64,000 bases of DNA from Herbidospora yilanensis (GTDB lineage Bacteria > Actinomycetota > Actinomycetes > Streptosporangiales > Streptosporangiaceae). Positions 25,824 through 34,462 of this stretch are shown piece after piece. Both the position numbers and the translations under genes were made by a program. Where the stretch lies: positions 1 to 64,000 of the forward strand of contig NZ_BBXE01000035.1 in assembly GCF_001570565.1 (NCBI RefSeq). The letters run 5' to 3'. Positions within the stretch are counted from its first letter, which is position 1; every line of letters starts with the position of its first letter. Under the pieces are notes generated by a model. The model worked only from the letters and a program-made list of their open reading frames with translations. It did no database searches and was not told the DNA's origin.

Positions 25824-26931
25824 ACAGGGCCTCCCAGCGCGGCATGATCGAGTCGGCCGTGTAGTTCCGGGCCGTCTCCAGCGCCGCCGCGCCGAGCCGC
25901 TTGCGCAGCGTGTCGTCCTCGATGAGCCGGGTGATGCCCTCGGCCAGCGCGGTGACGTCCTTGGGCGGCACCAGCAGGCCGTTGACGTTGTCGACGATCA
26001 CGTCGCCGGGGCCCGTCGGGCAGTCGAAGCTGACCACGGCGAGGCCGTGGGCCATGGCCTCCAGCATCACCATGGGCAGTCCCTCGAACCGGGAGCTGAG
26101 CACGTAGATGGAGGAGTCGGCCAGTTCGTCCCAGAGCCTCTCGGTGCGGCCGCGGAACCGGATGCGCTCCGCTTCGGTGATCTTGTTGAGCAGCTTGGGG
26201 AGCGAGGAGCCCTCTCCGTACACGTCGAGGGTCCAGTCCTTGTGCGGGACCTGCTCGAAGGCGGGGATCAACAGGTCGAAGCCCTTCTGGGTCTTCAACC
26301 GGCCGGCCGCGATCACCCGGCGGCTGGTCAGCGCCGACTGGCGGCGCCCGGCGATGTGCACCGAGTTGGGCATCAGCCGGGTCTTCACGCCGGGGGCGAG
26401 GCGTTCGTACTCGTTCTTGTCGGTCTTGGTCAGCACGGTGACCAGGTCGAGGCGGCCGTAGTGGCGGGCGATGTCCTGGCGCACCGGCTCCTTGTGGGTG
26501 CGCAGGTTCATGTGCTCCTGGCCGACCCGCACGACGCTCTTGCGGCCGTGCCGGGCGGCGATCAGGTTCAGCCCCGGCCGGGTGGTGACCAGGATGCCGT
26601 CGTCGAGGCTGGATACGTACTCGGTGACGGCCTTCTCGACGTGGGCGGTGAACCAGTGGGCGGCGAACTCGCCCTCGGGCACCGCCTTGCCGCGCAGCCG
26701 CCGCATGACGCGGTCGGTGAAGGTGACGGGCTCGATGCCGCCGCGTTCGTCGACGACGGCGGTGACCTTGACGCGCGGGTCGATCTCGAACTGGGGGCGG
26801 TCGCGGCGCTGGACGGCGCTGACGATCTCGACGTCGTGGCCGCGCTGGGCCATGGCGTTGGCCTGGGTGATGACGGTCCGAATTGTTCCACCCATGCCGA
26901 ACGCGTGGAGGAGCATATAGCGGATCTTCAC
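25798..26931 (-). CDS. GT4-family glycosyltransferase
   Basis: 377 residues with a GT-B fold. The N-terminal GMGGTIRTVITQANAMAQRGH is the acceptor-side glycine loop. The C-terminal half has AAGRLKTQKGFDLLIPAF, DVYGEGS, and the GT4 catalytic block SSRFEGLPMVMLEAMAHGLAVVSFDCPTGPGDVI. It uses an NDP-sugar to make a cell-surface glycan; acceptor unknown. It overlaps the upstream sulfotransferase by four bases (ATGA), so the two form an operon and may act on the same glycan. Confidence 0.92.
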   Translation of the reverse strand: MKIRYMLLHAFGMGGTIRTVITQANAMAQRGHDVEIVSAVQRRDRPQFEIDPRVKVTAVVDERGGIEPVTFTDRVMRRLRGKAVPEGEFAAHWFTAHVEKAVTEYVSSLDDGILVTTRPGLNLIAARHGRKSVVRVGQEHMNLRTHKEPVRQDIARHYGRLDLVTVLTKTDKNEYERLAPGVKTRLMPNSVHIAGRRQSALTSRRVIAAGRLKTQKGFDLLIPAFEQVPHKDWTLDVYGEGSSLPKLLNKITEAERIRFRGRTERLWDELADSSIYVLSSRFEGLPMVMLEAMAHGLAVVSFDCPTGPGDVIVDNVNGLLVPPKDVTALAEGITRLIEDDTLRKRLGAAALETARNYTADSIMPRWEALFTELLERR

Positions 26932-27824
26932 TTGGACAGGTACCCCCAGCTAACGCTCATCGGGCGGAGCACGTCGGGAATCTCGGACTCGTCGGGCAGG
27001 TCGCGCCCCTTCTGGACCTCGCCGGAACGGATCTTGTCCTTCCAGTCGCCCAGGCCCTTCTGCACGACCGTCTGCGCGGAGCCGTAGCGCAGCATGCCGG
27101 CTTCGAAGGGGATGCCGAGGAAGTCGCAGACCGCGCGGATCTGGCCCTCGGGGTCGGCCGTCAGGTCCTCGTAGTGGATCGTGTGACCCTTGAGGCCGTT
27201 GCGGGCGCGCTCGACGGCCTTCATGTAGCGCAGCGCGTCGGCCGCCGCCTCGGTGAAGTCGCGCTTCTCCGGGTCGGCCTCGTGCCACGACCGGGCGATC
27301 GAGACGGGGTGGCGCAGCAGGAAGACGAACCGGGCGTCGGGCCAGCAGGCCGCCAGGCGCTCGAAGGCGAAGGCGTTGGCCGGGGTCTTGTCGACGATGT
27401 GGCTCTTGCCGCTGCGCAGCAGTTCGCGGTGCAGCACCCGGTCCCACAACAGGTGCTCCAGGTCGGCCTGGTTGTGGCCGAGGGCGTGCATCGCCCGTTC
27501 GGCCAGCCCGGTGCCGAAGCCGACGGTCAGGCGGCGGACGTGCAGTTCGTGGGGGGCGTGCAGCAGCGAGTGGGCGTTCAGGATCGAGCGCAGGAGGGTC
27601 GACCCCGACCGGACCGGCGACATCACGAAGATGGGGGCGCGCAGCAAGCGGTCGGTCCGGGCGTCGGCCGGCGGCCGCACCTCCGAGGCGGGCGCGGGGG
27701 CGGGCTTGGCCGCCTTCGCCTTCCCGGCCTTGGGCGAGTTCGCCGGTGCGGACTCGCCCATCTTCGTCAGATGAAACCCGGTGAACTCGCCCAGCGCAAC
27801 GTTCACTCGTTGTTTCCAGTTCAT
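26928..27824 (-). CDS. PAPS-dependent sulfotransferase
   Basis: 298 residues. The 5'-phosphosulfate loop SPVRSGSTLLR (about residues 69-79) and the 3'-phosphate element FVFLLRHPVSIARS (near 166-179) define the sulfotransferase_3 family. A basic, Ala/Pro/Lys-rich tail (about 22-55) precedes the domain and there is no signal peptide. It probably sulfates a glycan or lipid precursor in the cytoplasm, with the co-translated GT4 enzyme as partner. The 273 bases upstream of its start hold no gene that I can support. Confidence 0.9.
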   Translation of the reverse strand: MNWKQRVNVALGEFTGFHLTKMGESAPANSPKAGKAKAAKPAPAPASEVRPPADARTDRLLRAPIFVMSPVRSGSTLLRSILNAHSLLHAPHELHVRRLTVGFGTGLAERAMHALGHNQADLEHLLWDRVLHRELLRSGKSHIVDKTPANAFAFERLAACWPDARFVFLLRHPVSIARSWHEADPEKRDFTEAAADALRYMKAVERARNGLKGHTIHYEDLTADPEGQIRAVCDFLGIPFEAGMLRYGSAQTVVQKGLGDWKDKIRSGEVQKGRDLPDESEIPDVLRPMSVSWGYLSK

Positions 27825-28097
27825 GTGTGGACCTTACGGACTTTCCCTGAGAATTACCTGGAACTGTCCGTAGGTTGGCACATCAATGCCGGTGCGTGTG
27901 ATCGAAAATGGCTGATGTCGCCCGGATGCTCGTAACCGGGCGTTAACACCGCGGCCGCGCAGCGGGCGTCCGCCCGGAGCGCGAACCGCCGCCGCTTCGA
28001 CGGCATCCTGCCGGTCTGTCTCCCGTCGCGGCCGGCCTGACGGTGGTCGCCCGGGACGACGCGGCCATCGGCGACACGGCCACCCCGGTGCGGAAGG

Positions 28098-28496
28098 TCA
28101 CCGTCCCGGTGACGCTCCAGCCCCGGGGCTCGGGCGAGAGACCGCCGAAACGGGCCCGGCCCACGCCCCGATCACCACGACGGCGCAGCAGAGAACGACC
28201 ATCAGGCAACCGTCGACGACCAGGTTGGCGCCGGCCGGGACCAGCTCGCGGGTGGTCCCGTCGGCGTAGCGGCACACGTGGCTCAGGGGCAGCCAGGTCC
28301 AGCTCGTCGCCGGAAAGGCGAGCGGGCCGCCGGTGCAGTACTCCCCGGTGGGCCGAGGTTCCGGGAACGCGCCCCCGGCCATCCCGTACACCCAGGCCGC
28401 GACCGCGACCACCGACGCGAGCAGGGCGCTCACGCCGCACCGGCGGGTGAGCGTCCACCGGTCGTCCACCTGTTGGTCGGTCACGGTGACCATCAT
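28098..28496 (-). CDS. Small two-span membrane protein, unknown function
   Basis: 132 residues. Two hydrophobic segments (about 23-45 and 90-113) flank an extracellular loop of about 45 residues with Cys residues (EYCTGGP, SHVCRYADG) that could form a disulfide. It starts at ATG 28496, four bases after the stop of the Rv2525c-like gene, with GAGG just before it, so it is probably co-transcribed. The C-terminal SRPSPGAGASPGR looks disordered. I do not recognise the family. Confidence 0.6.
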   Translation of the reverse strand: MMVTVTDQQVDDRWTLTRRCGVSALLASVVAVAAWVYGMAGGAFPEPRPTGEYCTGGPLAFPATSWTWLPLSHVCRYADGTTRELVPAGANLVVDGCLMVVLCCAVVVIGAWAGPVSAVSRPSPGAGASPGR

Positions 28497-28500
28497 GGCC

Positions 28501-30831
28501 TCAGGACGGGTTCTCCTCCTCGACTCTGGCCAGAAGGGTCGCCACGAAACCGCTCACGAAGGCGTCGAGCATGGCGGCGGGCAGCGCGAAGGGCGGGATC
28601 GTCGGCACGCCGCCCGTCGTCTCGATCAGGTAGGCGCGGCCCAGCGAGATCACCGGGTCGACGTCGTCGGTGAGGACGCGGCGGGCGAGTTTCGCCACCG
28701 TTTCCGGTTCGCCCATGAACCGGTTCTCGTAGAACTGCGCGAAGCGGGTCACATGACCGCCGTGCAGGTAGTAGGAGCCGGCCGCCTGCGCGATCGACTC
28801 GCCCGAACGCACCCGCACGGCCAGGTTGTAGGCGTCGGCGTCCTCGACCAGGTCGCGGAGCTTGAAGGTGCCCTCGCCCACCGGCTTGGCCAGCCGTTCG
28901 GCGCAGTAGGTGTAGCCCGAGGCGTAGCTGCCGCTGTCGCGCCGCCACTCGCCGTAGAAGGTCATCAGGTCGCCGCCCCAGCCCGCCACGTCGGAGCCGT
29001 TCTCCGCGACGATCGGCAGCGGCGGCGGGGCGACGTGGACGGCGTTGCAGGCGGCGGCCAGGTGGGAGACCTTCAGGCCGATGCCGTGGAAGGGGTCGGT
29101 GAACTCCCGGAGCGGGGTGACGCCCGCGTTCTTCACGAAGCGGACGAACCCCTCGTCGACCCCGCCGATGAGCTGCCGCCACATGACGTCGTCGTAGTCC
29201 TCGTGGCGGAGGAACTCCAGCACCAGCCGGTTCGGGTCGCCGCCTCCGTAGGCGACCGCCAGGCCGTGGAGCGCGGCGAGGTGGGTGACGAAGTCGGCCG
29301 CCGGACGGACGGGGTTGCCCACCGAGGAGACGCCGGGGTCGGCCGCCGTCCTGCGCACGTTCTTGTCGATCTGGATCCGCCCGGCGCCGGCCCCCACCCA
29401 CAGGGTCTGGATCTGGTTGAACGACCAGTTCTCCGGTAGGGCGAACCCCATGTTCCCGGAGAAGCCGCTCGACATCCCCGACACGAACGACCACCGGGCG
29501 AAGGTCTCCCGGGTCACCTGTGCGCAGACGTTCCGCGAGCCGTAGACGCCGTGGACGTATCTCTTCCCCTGGTGGGCGAGCCCGCCGACCACCCCCTTGA
29601 AGTAGGGGATGACGTTCGAGGTGATCTGCGGCCGAGTCGCGTCGAAGTCGACCGCGAAGTAGATGACCGTCCCGGCGTCGAAGCCGTGACCGGCGGCGGC
29701 GGCGTGCGCGCCGAGGGCGTCGAGGTAGCCCTGGGTGTGGGTGAAGTAGGCGGCCGTCTTCCCCGAGTACTGCGAGATCGGGAAGACCCGCAGGCCGCCC
29801 CCGAAGATCGTGGCGAGTTCGCCCGGCTGGATCTGCTTGTGCAACGGCTGCGCGCTCGGCCGCTCGTCGAGGTAGCGGCCCACGATCCGGTAGCCCGCGT
29901 CCCACAGGGCGCGCGCCCGCTCGGCCGTCACGGTCGTCATGCAGTCGGCGGCCGCGCCCGGACGGTCGGGGTCTCCGGTGGAGACCAGGAGCTGACACCA
30001 GGTGGCGTAGTCGGCCGTCCCGGTCACGGGGAGCTCGGAGAACTCCTGGAACGCCCGCAGGTATCCGGCCAGGCCCGCGTCGAAGGTCTCGGTGAACTCC
30101 GCCTCGCGATAGAGGCCGTCGGCACCCGGCACCCGGCCGTTGAACACGCATGCCGCGCTCAGGATCCGCACCCAGATCCCGGTGTCCCCGGGCGCGAGCG
30201 GATGCCCGCGCAGTCCGTCGCGGGTGCCGGGCCCGAAGTTCCCGCCGGCCTGCGCGTCGGACATTCCCAGCTCGAATTGCACGGCGAGGTACAGGGCCCT
30301 CTGCACGTCCCGCGAGAATATCCCGTCACACGGGATGACGAAGAAGTTCGCCCGGTCGGTATAACGGAGATTGAGCCACTGCTGCACCGCCCGGACCTTT
30401 CCCGTCCCACCGGCGACAATGACATAGGCGTCCATTGTGAGAATCGCCTTGAATATCTTCGGCGGCACGTCGCCGTCGGCCGCGCCGAGCCCGGCGTCGG
30501 CCTTGAGTTCCCGCACCGAGGTGTCGGTCGTGGAGTCGTAGACGCCGGCCTGGTCGCCGCCCCAGTAGCCCTTGCAGAACAGCCCGTGCTGGATGATCTG
30601 GACGACGTTCATCCTTGTCGAACCGGTGCCGACGACACCCACCCCGGCCAGCGTGTCCGCCCCGAACACGCCGTCGACCTCGGGCAGGCCGAGCTCGATC
30701 TGCAGGGCGCGGGTGAGGGAGCCCATCGTGGCCCACCCGGTGACGCCGTCCTCCCGGCACCGGACGTACCCGTCGGCCTCCGCGTAGGTGGCGTTGACCC
30801 AGCGTTGCGCCGCCAGCACCTTGTGATCCAT
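28501..30831 (-). CDS. Peptidoglycan-binding repeats + Rv2525c-like glycoside-hydrolase-like domain (DUF1906)
   Basis: 776 residues without a signal peptide or Tat motif. Two or three PG_binding-like segments occur in the first 290 residues (AAQRWVNATYA ... TRALQIELGLPEVDGVFG; VRAVQQWLNLRYTD ... VQFELGM). The GHL/DUF1906 TIM barrel follows (about 297-505: YRIVGRYLDERP, GLRVFPISQYSG, GTVIYFAVDFDA, VYGSRNVCAQV, IQTLWVGAG). The rest is an unrecognised helical domain of about 270 residues. GHL relatives such as M. tuberculosis Rv2525c are Tat-exported envelope proteins, so the missing signal is odd. It starts at ATG 30831 behind a GGGGGG ribosome site. Confidence 0.85.
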   Translation of the reverse strand: MDHKVLAAQRWVNATYAEADGYVRCREDGVTGWATMGSLTRALQIELGLPEVDGVFGADTLAGVGVVGTGSTRMNVVQIIQHGLFCKGYWGGDQAGVYDSTTDTSVRELKADAGLGAADGDVPPKIFKAILTMDAYVIVAGGTGKVRAVQQWLNLRYTDRANFFVIPCDGIFSRDVQRALYLAVQFELGMSDAQAGGNFGPGTRDGLRGHPLAPGDTGIWVRILSAACVFNGRVPGADGLYREAEFTETFDAGLAGYLRAFQEFSELPVTGTADYATWCQLLVSTGDPDRPGAAADCMTTVTAERARALWDAGYRIVGRYLDERPSAQPLHKQIQPGELATIFGGGLRVFPISQYSGKTAAYFTHTQGYLDALGAHAAAAGHGFDAGTVIYFAVDFDATRPQITSNVIPYFKGVVGGLAHQGKRYVHGVYGSRNVCAQVTRETFARWSFVSGMSSGFSGNMGFALPENWSFNQIQTLWVGAGAGRIQIDKNVRRTAADPGVSSVGNPVRPAADFVTHLAALHGLAVAYGGGDPNRLVLEFLRHEDYDDVMWRQLIGGVDEGFVRFVKNAGVTPLREFTDPFHGIGLKVSHLAAACNAVHVAPPPLPIVAENGSDVAGWGGDLMTFYGEWRRDSGSYASGYTYCAERLAKPVGEGTFKLRDLVEDADAYNLAVRVRSGESIAQAAGSYYLHGGHVTRFAQFYENRFMGEPETVAKLARRVLTDDVDPVISLGRAYLIETTGGVPTIPPFALPAAMLDAFVSGFVATLLARVEEENPS

Positions 30832-30928
30832 CGTCCCCCCGTTTCGGTGATTGCCGGAAGGATTGCGATCGTCACGTGTGAATTCCGGCTCCGCAAGGGA
30901 AATCCATGCTTACCCGCGCCCCGGGAAA

Positions 30929-30968
30929 GCCCGCCGGGGCGGCTTTCGCCTCTTCCGCCCCGGCGGGC
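30929..30968 (-). terminator. Hairpin terminator after the BtrH-like gene
   Basis: GCCCGCCGGGGCGG pairs perfectly with CCGCCCCGGCGGGC: fourteen pairs, twelve-base loop. It begins 14 bases after the BtrH-like stop on the - strand. A run of T follows it on the + strand side (30971-30974), so it would also stop transcription from the left. Confidence 0.75.
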
Positions 30969-30982
30969 CCTTTTCTCATTGA

Positions 30983-32233
30983 CTATTCCGCCGGCAGCGC
31001 CTCGCGGAGGGCCGCGACCGCGGCGGTCTCGGCCCGGTGGATCTCGGCGAGCCGCTCGCCCAGCGCGGGGAAGAAGCCGGGCGCAGGCGGCGTCGCCTCC
31101 TCCTTCAGCGCCCACAGTTCCGCGGCCGCCGCCTCGGCGTCCGCCGTCCCCGCCGAGCCCTCGGCCACGGCGGCGCGGACGGCCACCGTGAGTTCGCGCA
31201 GCCGCCGGTTCTCCGCCTCCGGCAGCGCCGCCTCGGCGAAGTCGTGCCACAGGCCGTGAACGCGCCGGAACTCGGCCGCCGGTCCGCCCAGTGGCAGGCC
31301 GAGCAGGCCGGCCGCCTCGTCGAGGCCGTCGGCGAACAGGTCGCGGTGGTTGCCGCCGTCGGTGCCGACCGGTTCGACGGCCTCCCAGATCGACAACATC
31401 GCGCCCGCCAGGCCGCGGCCGTCGGCGAACACCTTCGGCCAGCCCTTCGCCGCCGATCCGTCGGCGACGGTCCGGCTCCACTTGCGCCAGGCCGGCAACG
31501 AGAACGAGTCGGAGGACCCGCTGAGGTGGGCGGCGCAGTCGCGCAACCCGGCCAGCACCGCCTCCTCCAGCCGGGGCCGGGCGGGGGTGACGGCGTGCAG
31601 CATGTTCTTGTACGACCCCACCCGCGCCCGCGCCGCGTCGAGCCGGGCCCGGTCGACGCGCAGCGGCGCGAGGTTGCGGTCGTCGACGTGGACGGCGTCG
31701 CCGTCCTCCCGGTAGACCACGACCGGATGCCCGCCCCGGCCGTCGAGGGCGGCGGGGGCGTGCCAGTAGCCGACGTGGTAGAGGTCGGGCAGCACCACGC
31801 ACGCCCGGCCCGCCGCCAATTCGGCCGACAACCGCGCCGACGCGCCCTTCGCGCCGCCGGTGGTGTGGACGTCGAACGGCACCCCGAGCCGGGTCAGCGT
31901 GGTGTCCATCCACCTCTGCGGGTACTGCCAGCGGTTGCGGAACCCCAGCACGACGGTGGCCGACCCGTGGCGCTTGAACTCCCAGAGGATGTAGCCCGCG
32001 CCGAGCCCTCCCCCGGCCACGTAGACGAGCGGCTCACTGACGGGGAACCCGCCGTTGCGCAGGATGTTGGCCACCGCCGCCGAGGCCGAGTGGCGGCCGC
32101 CGTGGAGGGTCCACCCGTGGTCGGTCTGCGGGCCCGCCGCGCCCGCGACGTGCATGCGTGCGGTGGTGTAGCTCTCGCCCGTCTTGGCCATGCGCGCCCG
32201 GATGCGCGCCTTGAGCTGCTTCTTGCCGGTCAT
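30983..32233 (-). CDS. BtrH-like protein (BtrH N-terminal + DUF4872-type)
   Basis: 416 residues from ATG 32233, which has GGAG six bases upstream. A short basic leader with QLKARIRARMAKTGESYTTA (residues 6-25) precedes the BtrH-like papain fold: LHGGRHSASAAVANILRNGG, GGGLGAGYILWEF, LPDLYHVGYW, GHPVVVYRED. In BtrH-type proteins a Cys follows the His of the first block; here Ser49 takes that place. The second half is a helical DUF4872-like domain. BtrH itself is a peptide acyltransferase of butirosin synthesis. The altered nucleophile means the activity is uncertain. Confidence 0.75.
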   Translation of the reverse strand: MTGKKQLKARIRARMAKTGESYTTARMHVAGAAGPQTDHGWTLHGGRHSASAAVANILRNGGFPVSEPLVYVAGGGLGAGYILWEFKRHGSATVVLGFRNRWQYPQRWMDTTLTRLGVPFDVHTTGGAKGASARLSAELAAGRACVVLPDLYHVGYWHAPAALDGRGGHPVVVYREDGDAVHVDDRNLAPLRVDRARLDAARARVGSYKNMLHAVTPARPRLEEAVLAGLRDCAAHLSGSSDSFSLPAWRKWSRTVADGSAAKGWPKVFADGRGLAGAMLSIWEAVEPVGTDGGNHRDLFADGLDEAAGLLGLPLGGPAAEFRRVHGLWHDFAEAALPEAENRRLRELTVAVRAAVAEGSAGTADAEAAAAELWALKEEATPPAPGFFPALGERLAEIHRAETAAVAALREALPAE

Positions 32234-32393
32234 GACGACTCCATCGCGGCACACGCGGACACCCGGTCCACGCCCGCGATGTTCGCTCCGGCCGCTTCGG
32301 TTGTCGCCGTGCACGGATCCGCCGCGCTCCAGAGGCGATGAGGTCCCCTTTGCCTCCGCGTGCGGCGAGCCGCGTGGAGACCCGCTGAAGGAG

Positions 32394-32423
32394 GTTCGGC
32401 GGTGGAGCCCGCCACCGCCGAAC
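32394..32423 (-). terminator. Hairpin terminator after the NlpC/P60-like gene
   Basis: GTTCGGCGGTGG pairs perfectly with CCACCGCCGAAC around a six-base loop (twelve pairs). It starts directly after the TAA stop at 32424-32426 on the - strand. The remaining 160 bases to the BtrH-like start show nothing else. Confidence 0.75.
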
Positions 32424-33050
32424 TTACACCTTCGGGATGTCGACCGCGATCTCGTCGCCGAGCCGGTATCCGGTGGCCAGGTCGAGCCGGTCGCCGCTCC
32501 AGAAGCGCCCCGGGTCGTACCAGTTGGCCGCCTTCCGGTTGGTCAGCAGGCCCATCGCCTCGTAGGTCACCGCCACCACCTCGGCGCAGTAGGCCGACTC
32601 CAGGGCCATGTCGCGGGCGCGCCGCGACGGCAGCCGCCCGCGCAGCCAGCGGCCGGCCAGGTGGGCGGTCGAGGGGAACGGGGTGCCGTCGAGGCGGGCG
32701 ATCGTCTTGAGGACGGCGTCTTCCATCTCGCGGGTCACGTCGGGCTGGAGCTGGCGCAGCCAGCCGCGCTGGCCGTACTTGTTCGACCAGGTCACCACGG
32801 CCTCGCGCAGGTCGTGGAGCTGCACGCCGCGCTGGCGGGTGCCGGTCCACATGTCGGTGAGGGACCGGCCCAGCTCGGCGTGCCACATCAGCGGCGGCAG
32901 GTCTTCGATCACGACCGACATGCCGACGTGGTTGACCGGGCTGTTGGTCGTCATCTGGATCGCCCGGTCGGGGACCGAACGGCCGCGGAACACCCAGACG
33001 TCACCGGTCCGGGTCTGGGTCAGCGCTTCGTCGAGGGTGATGCCGCTCAT
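32424..33050 (-). CDS. Permuted NlpC/P60-superfamily protein (YiiX/LRAT-like)
   Basis: 208 residues, no signal peptide. The permuted papain-like pattern is visible: a strand with GDVWVFRG, the catalytic His in NHVGMSVV (His41), and the catalytic Cys in SAYCAEVVAVTYEAMGL (Cys155), with His before Cys as in YiiX/YebB/LRAT proteins. Such enzymes hydrolyse amides or thioesters, or transfer acyl groups. It is divergent from a 56-residue membrane protein with 17 bases between starts. The substrate is unknown. Confidence 0.75.
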   Translation of the reverse strand: MSGITLDEALTQTRTGDVWVFRGRSVPDRAIQMTTNSPVNHVGMSVVIEDLPPLMWHAELGRSLTDMWTGTRQRGVQLHDLREAVVTWSNKYGQRGWLRQLQPDVTREMEDAVLKTIARLDGTPFPSTAHLAGRWLRGRLPSRRARDMALESAYCAEVVAVTYEAMGLLTNRKAANWYDPGRFWSGDRLDLATGYRLGDEIAVDIPKV

Positions 33051-33067
33051 ATCGGTAACCTAAGCAC

Positions 33068-33238
33068 ATGCGCTGGTGGAAAATCCTGGGCCTGGCCGCG
33101 TTCGCGGGCGTCGCGGCGACCGGAGTGGTGGCGGTCCGCGCCGAACGGCGTCGCCGGGCCTACACCCCCGAGGAGATCCGCGACCGGCTCCGCGAACGGA
33201 CGGCCGAGATCTCCTCGCAGGGCACGCCTAACCCCTGA
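33068..33238 (+). CDS. Small single-span membrane protein (56 residues)
   Basis: MRWWKILGLAAFAGVAATGV is a clear N-terminal anchor, followed by an Arg-rich stretch and a charged helix with YTPEEIRDRLRERTAEI. This pattern is common in short actinobacterial hypothetical proteins. ATG 33068, stop TGA 33236-33238. It overlaps the 3' end of speE by 11 bases. Start of the permuted NlpC/P60 gene is 17 bases away on the other strand. No SD is visible; a very short leader is likely. Confidence 0.6.
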   Translation: MRWWKILGLAAFAGVAATGVVAVRAERRRRAYTPEEIRDRLRERTAEISSQGTPNP

Positions 33239-34085
33239 CCGATCGGGGCGGCACGGTGTTGCCGGTCAGCGCCGCGTCGTCGATCGAGACGGGGCGGTAG
33301 GGCAGGGTCGCGAGCCGGCGCCGCATCTGGCCGAGGGTGTCGGCGAGGGTGTCGGCGCGGGCGCTGACGAACGCCCACTCGTGCTCGTCGGAGCCGTAGT
33401 AGACGACCGACGGGAACGCCCGGGTGAAACGCTCCCAGGAGCGGCGCAGCGTGTGGTTGCGCCACAGGGTCATGCATCCGGCCTGGGTCGACACGACCCC
33501 GCCGGGGGCCAGCGCCTTGCGGCACATCTCCAGGAACGCGGCGCCGTAGAGGCGGTCGTGCTGGGCGTCTCCCTCGGGGCTCTCGTCGGGCAGGTCGACG
33601 ACGATGACGTCGTAGCCGGCGGCCGACTCCAGGAAGGCGTAGCCGTCTTCGTAACGCATGGTGATCGGGCCGGTGCCCCGCTCGGCGGCGGTGAGCTCGG
33701 CGACGGTGTAGCCGTAGGGCAGGTGGTCGGCGCAGATCCGGACCGCCCGCCGGTCGATGTCGACGTGGTCGACGACCCGGGCGCCCGCCGCGACGAGGAG
33801 CTGGCAGGCCACGCCCTCGCTCGACCCGATGACCAGGCAGCGGTCGAGCCGGTCGGCGAGCAGGGCCGGGGGGATGACCAGGGCCTCGTGGTAGACGAGC
33901 TGGCTGAACTCGGTCGACTGGCGCTCGCCGCCGCAGAACAGGCTCGCGCCCTGCTCTGTGACGGCGACCAGGACGTCTTGGAAGGGGGTCGTCTCCTCGT
34001 GGAGCACGGCGTCGACCCGCCACAGGCGGCGCATGCCGCCGGTCGTCGGCTCATCGATCCACAGGTGACCGTCGTGTTCGATCAA
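33228..34085 (-). CDS. speE: SpeE-like polyamine aminopropyltransferase
   Basis: 285 residues. It has the aminopropyltransferase layout: an N-terminal beta domain with TEFSQLVYHEALVIPP, the SAM-type Rossmann fold, DIDRRAVRICADHL, EDGYAFLES, VVDLPDES (catalytic Asp region) and a GVVSTQAG loop. The family motif GGGDG is replaced by GSSEG (near residue 98), so cofactor or substrate preference could differ. Expected reaction: putrescine plus decarboxylated SAM to spermidine. The start overlaps speD by four bases (ATGA). Confidence 0.85.
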   Translation of the reverse strand: MIEHDGHLWIDEPTTGGMRRLWRVDAVLHEETTPFQDVLVAVTEQGASLFCGGERQSTEFSQLVYHEALVIPPALLADRLDRCLVIGSSEGVACQLLVAAGARVVDHVDIDRRAVRICADHLPYGYTVAELTAAERGTGPITMRYEDGYAFLESAAGYDVIVVDLPDESPEGDAQHDRLYGAAFLEMCRKALAPGGVVSTQAGCMTLWRNHTLRRSWERFTRAFPSVVYYGSDEHEWAFVSARADTLADTLGQMRRRLATLPYRPVSIDDAALTGNTVPPRSVRG

Positions 34086-34462
34086 AGGGTTGCCTCCACT
34101 CGCTGACCGCCTCTCCCGATGATCCTCGTCGTCACCCGGCCGGGTGTCAGCTCGGCGGCCATGACGCTCATGGCCTTGCGGGGGTCGGCCCGGTCACCGC
34201 AGGTGAAGACGTCGACGAAGGCGGCGCGGTGCTGGGGGTAGGTGTGGAGCGAGGCGTGCGACTCGGCCAGCAGGGTCAGCACGGTGACCCCCTGGGGGAC
34301 GAACCGGTGGGAGACCACCTCCATGACGGTCGCCCCCGCTTCCTTCATGGCCCTGGGCAGCAGCGTGCGCAGCAGGGGTTCGTCGTCGAGGAGCGCCGGG
34401 TCGGCGTCCTCGAACTCGACGATGACGTGGATGCCGCTGAACCGGCCGATCTGCGTGGTCAT
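34082..34462 (-). CDS. speD: S-adenosylmethionine decarboxylase proenzyme
   Basis: 126 residues, the size of the short prokaryotic class. The processing site is LLAESHASLHTYP: cleavage between Glu67 and Ser68 would make the pyruvoyl group. His73 and Cys88 (VFTCGD) match the processing and proton-donor residues. It supplies decarboxylated SAM to SpeE. ATG 34462 shares one base with the stop of the upstream decarboxylase (TGATG), so all three genes are translated as a unit. Confidence 0.95.
   Translation of the reverse strand: MTTQIGRFSGIHVIVEFEDADPALLDDEPLLRTLLPRAMKEAGATVMEVVSHRFVPQGVTVLTLLAESHASLHTYPQHRAAFVDVFTCGDRADPRKAMSVMAAELTPGRVTTRIIGRGGQRVEATL

Noticed and set aside
27943-28458. An alternative - strand frame across the small membrane protein gene
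   Set aside because: Arg/Gly-rich without any membrane or domain pattern; the frame at 28098-28496 has two clear hydrophobic spans and a good start context.
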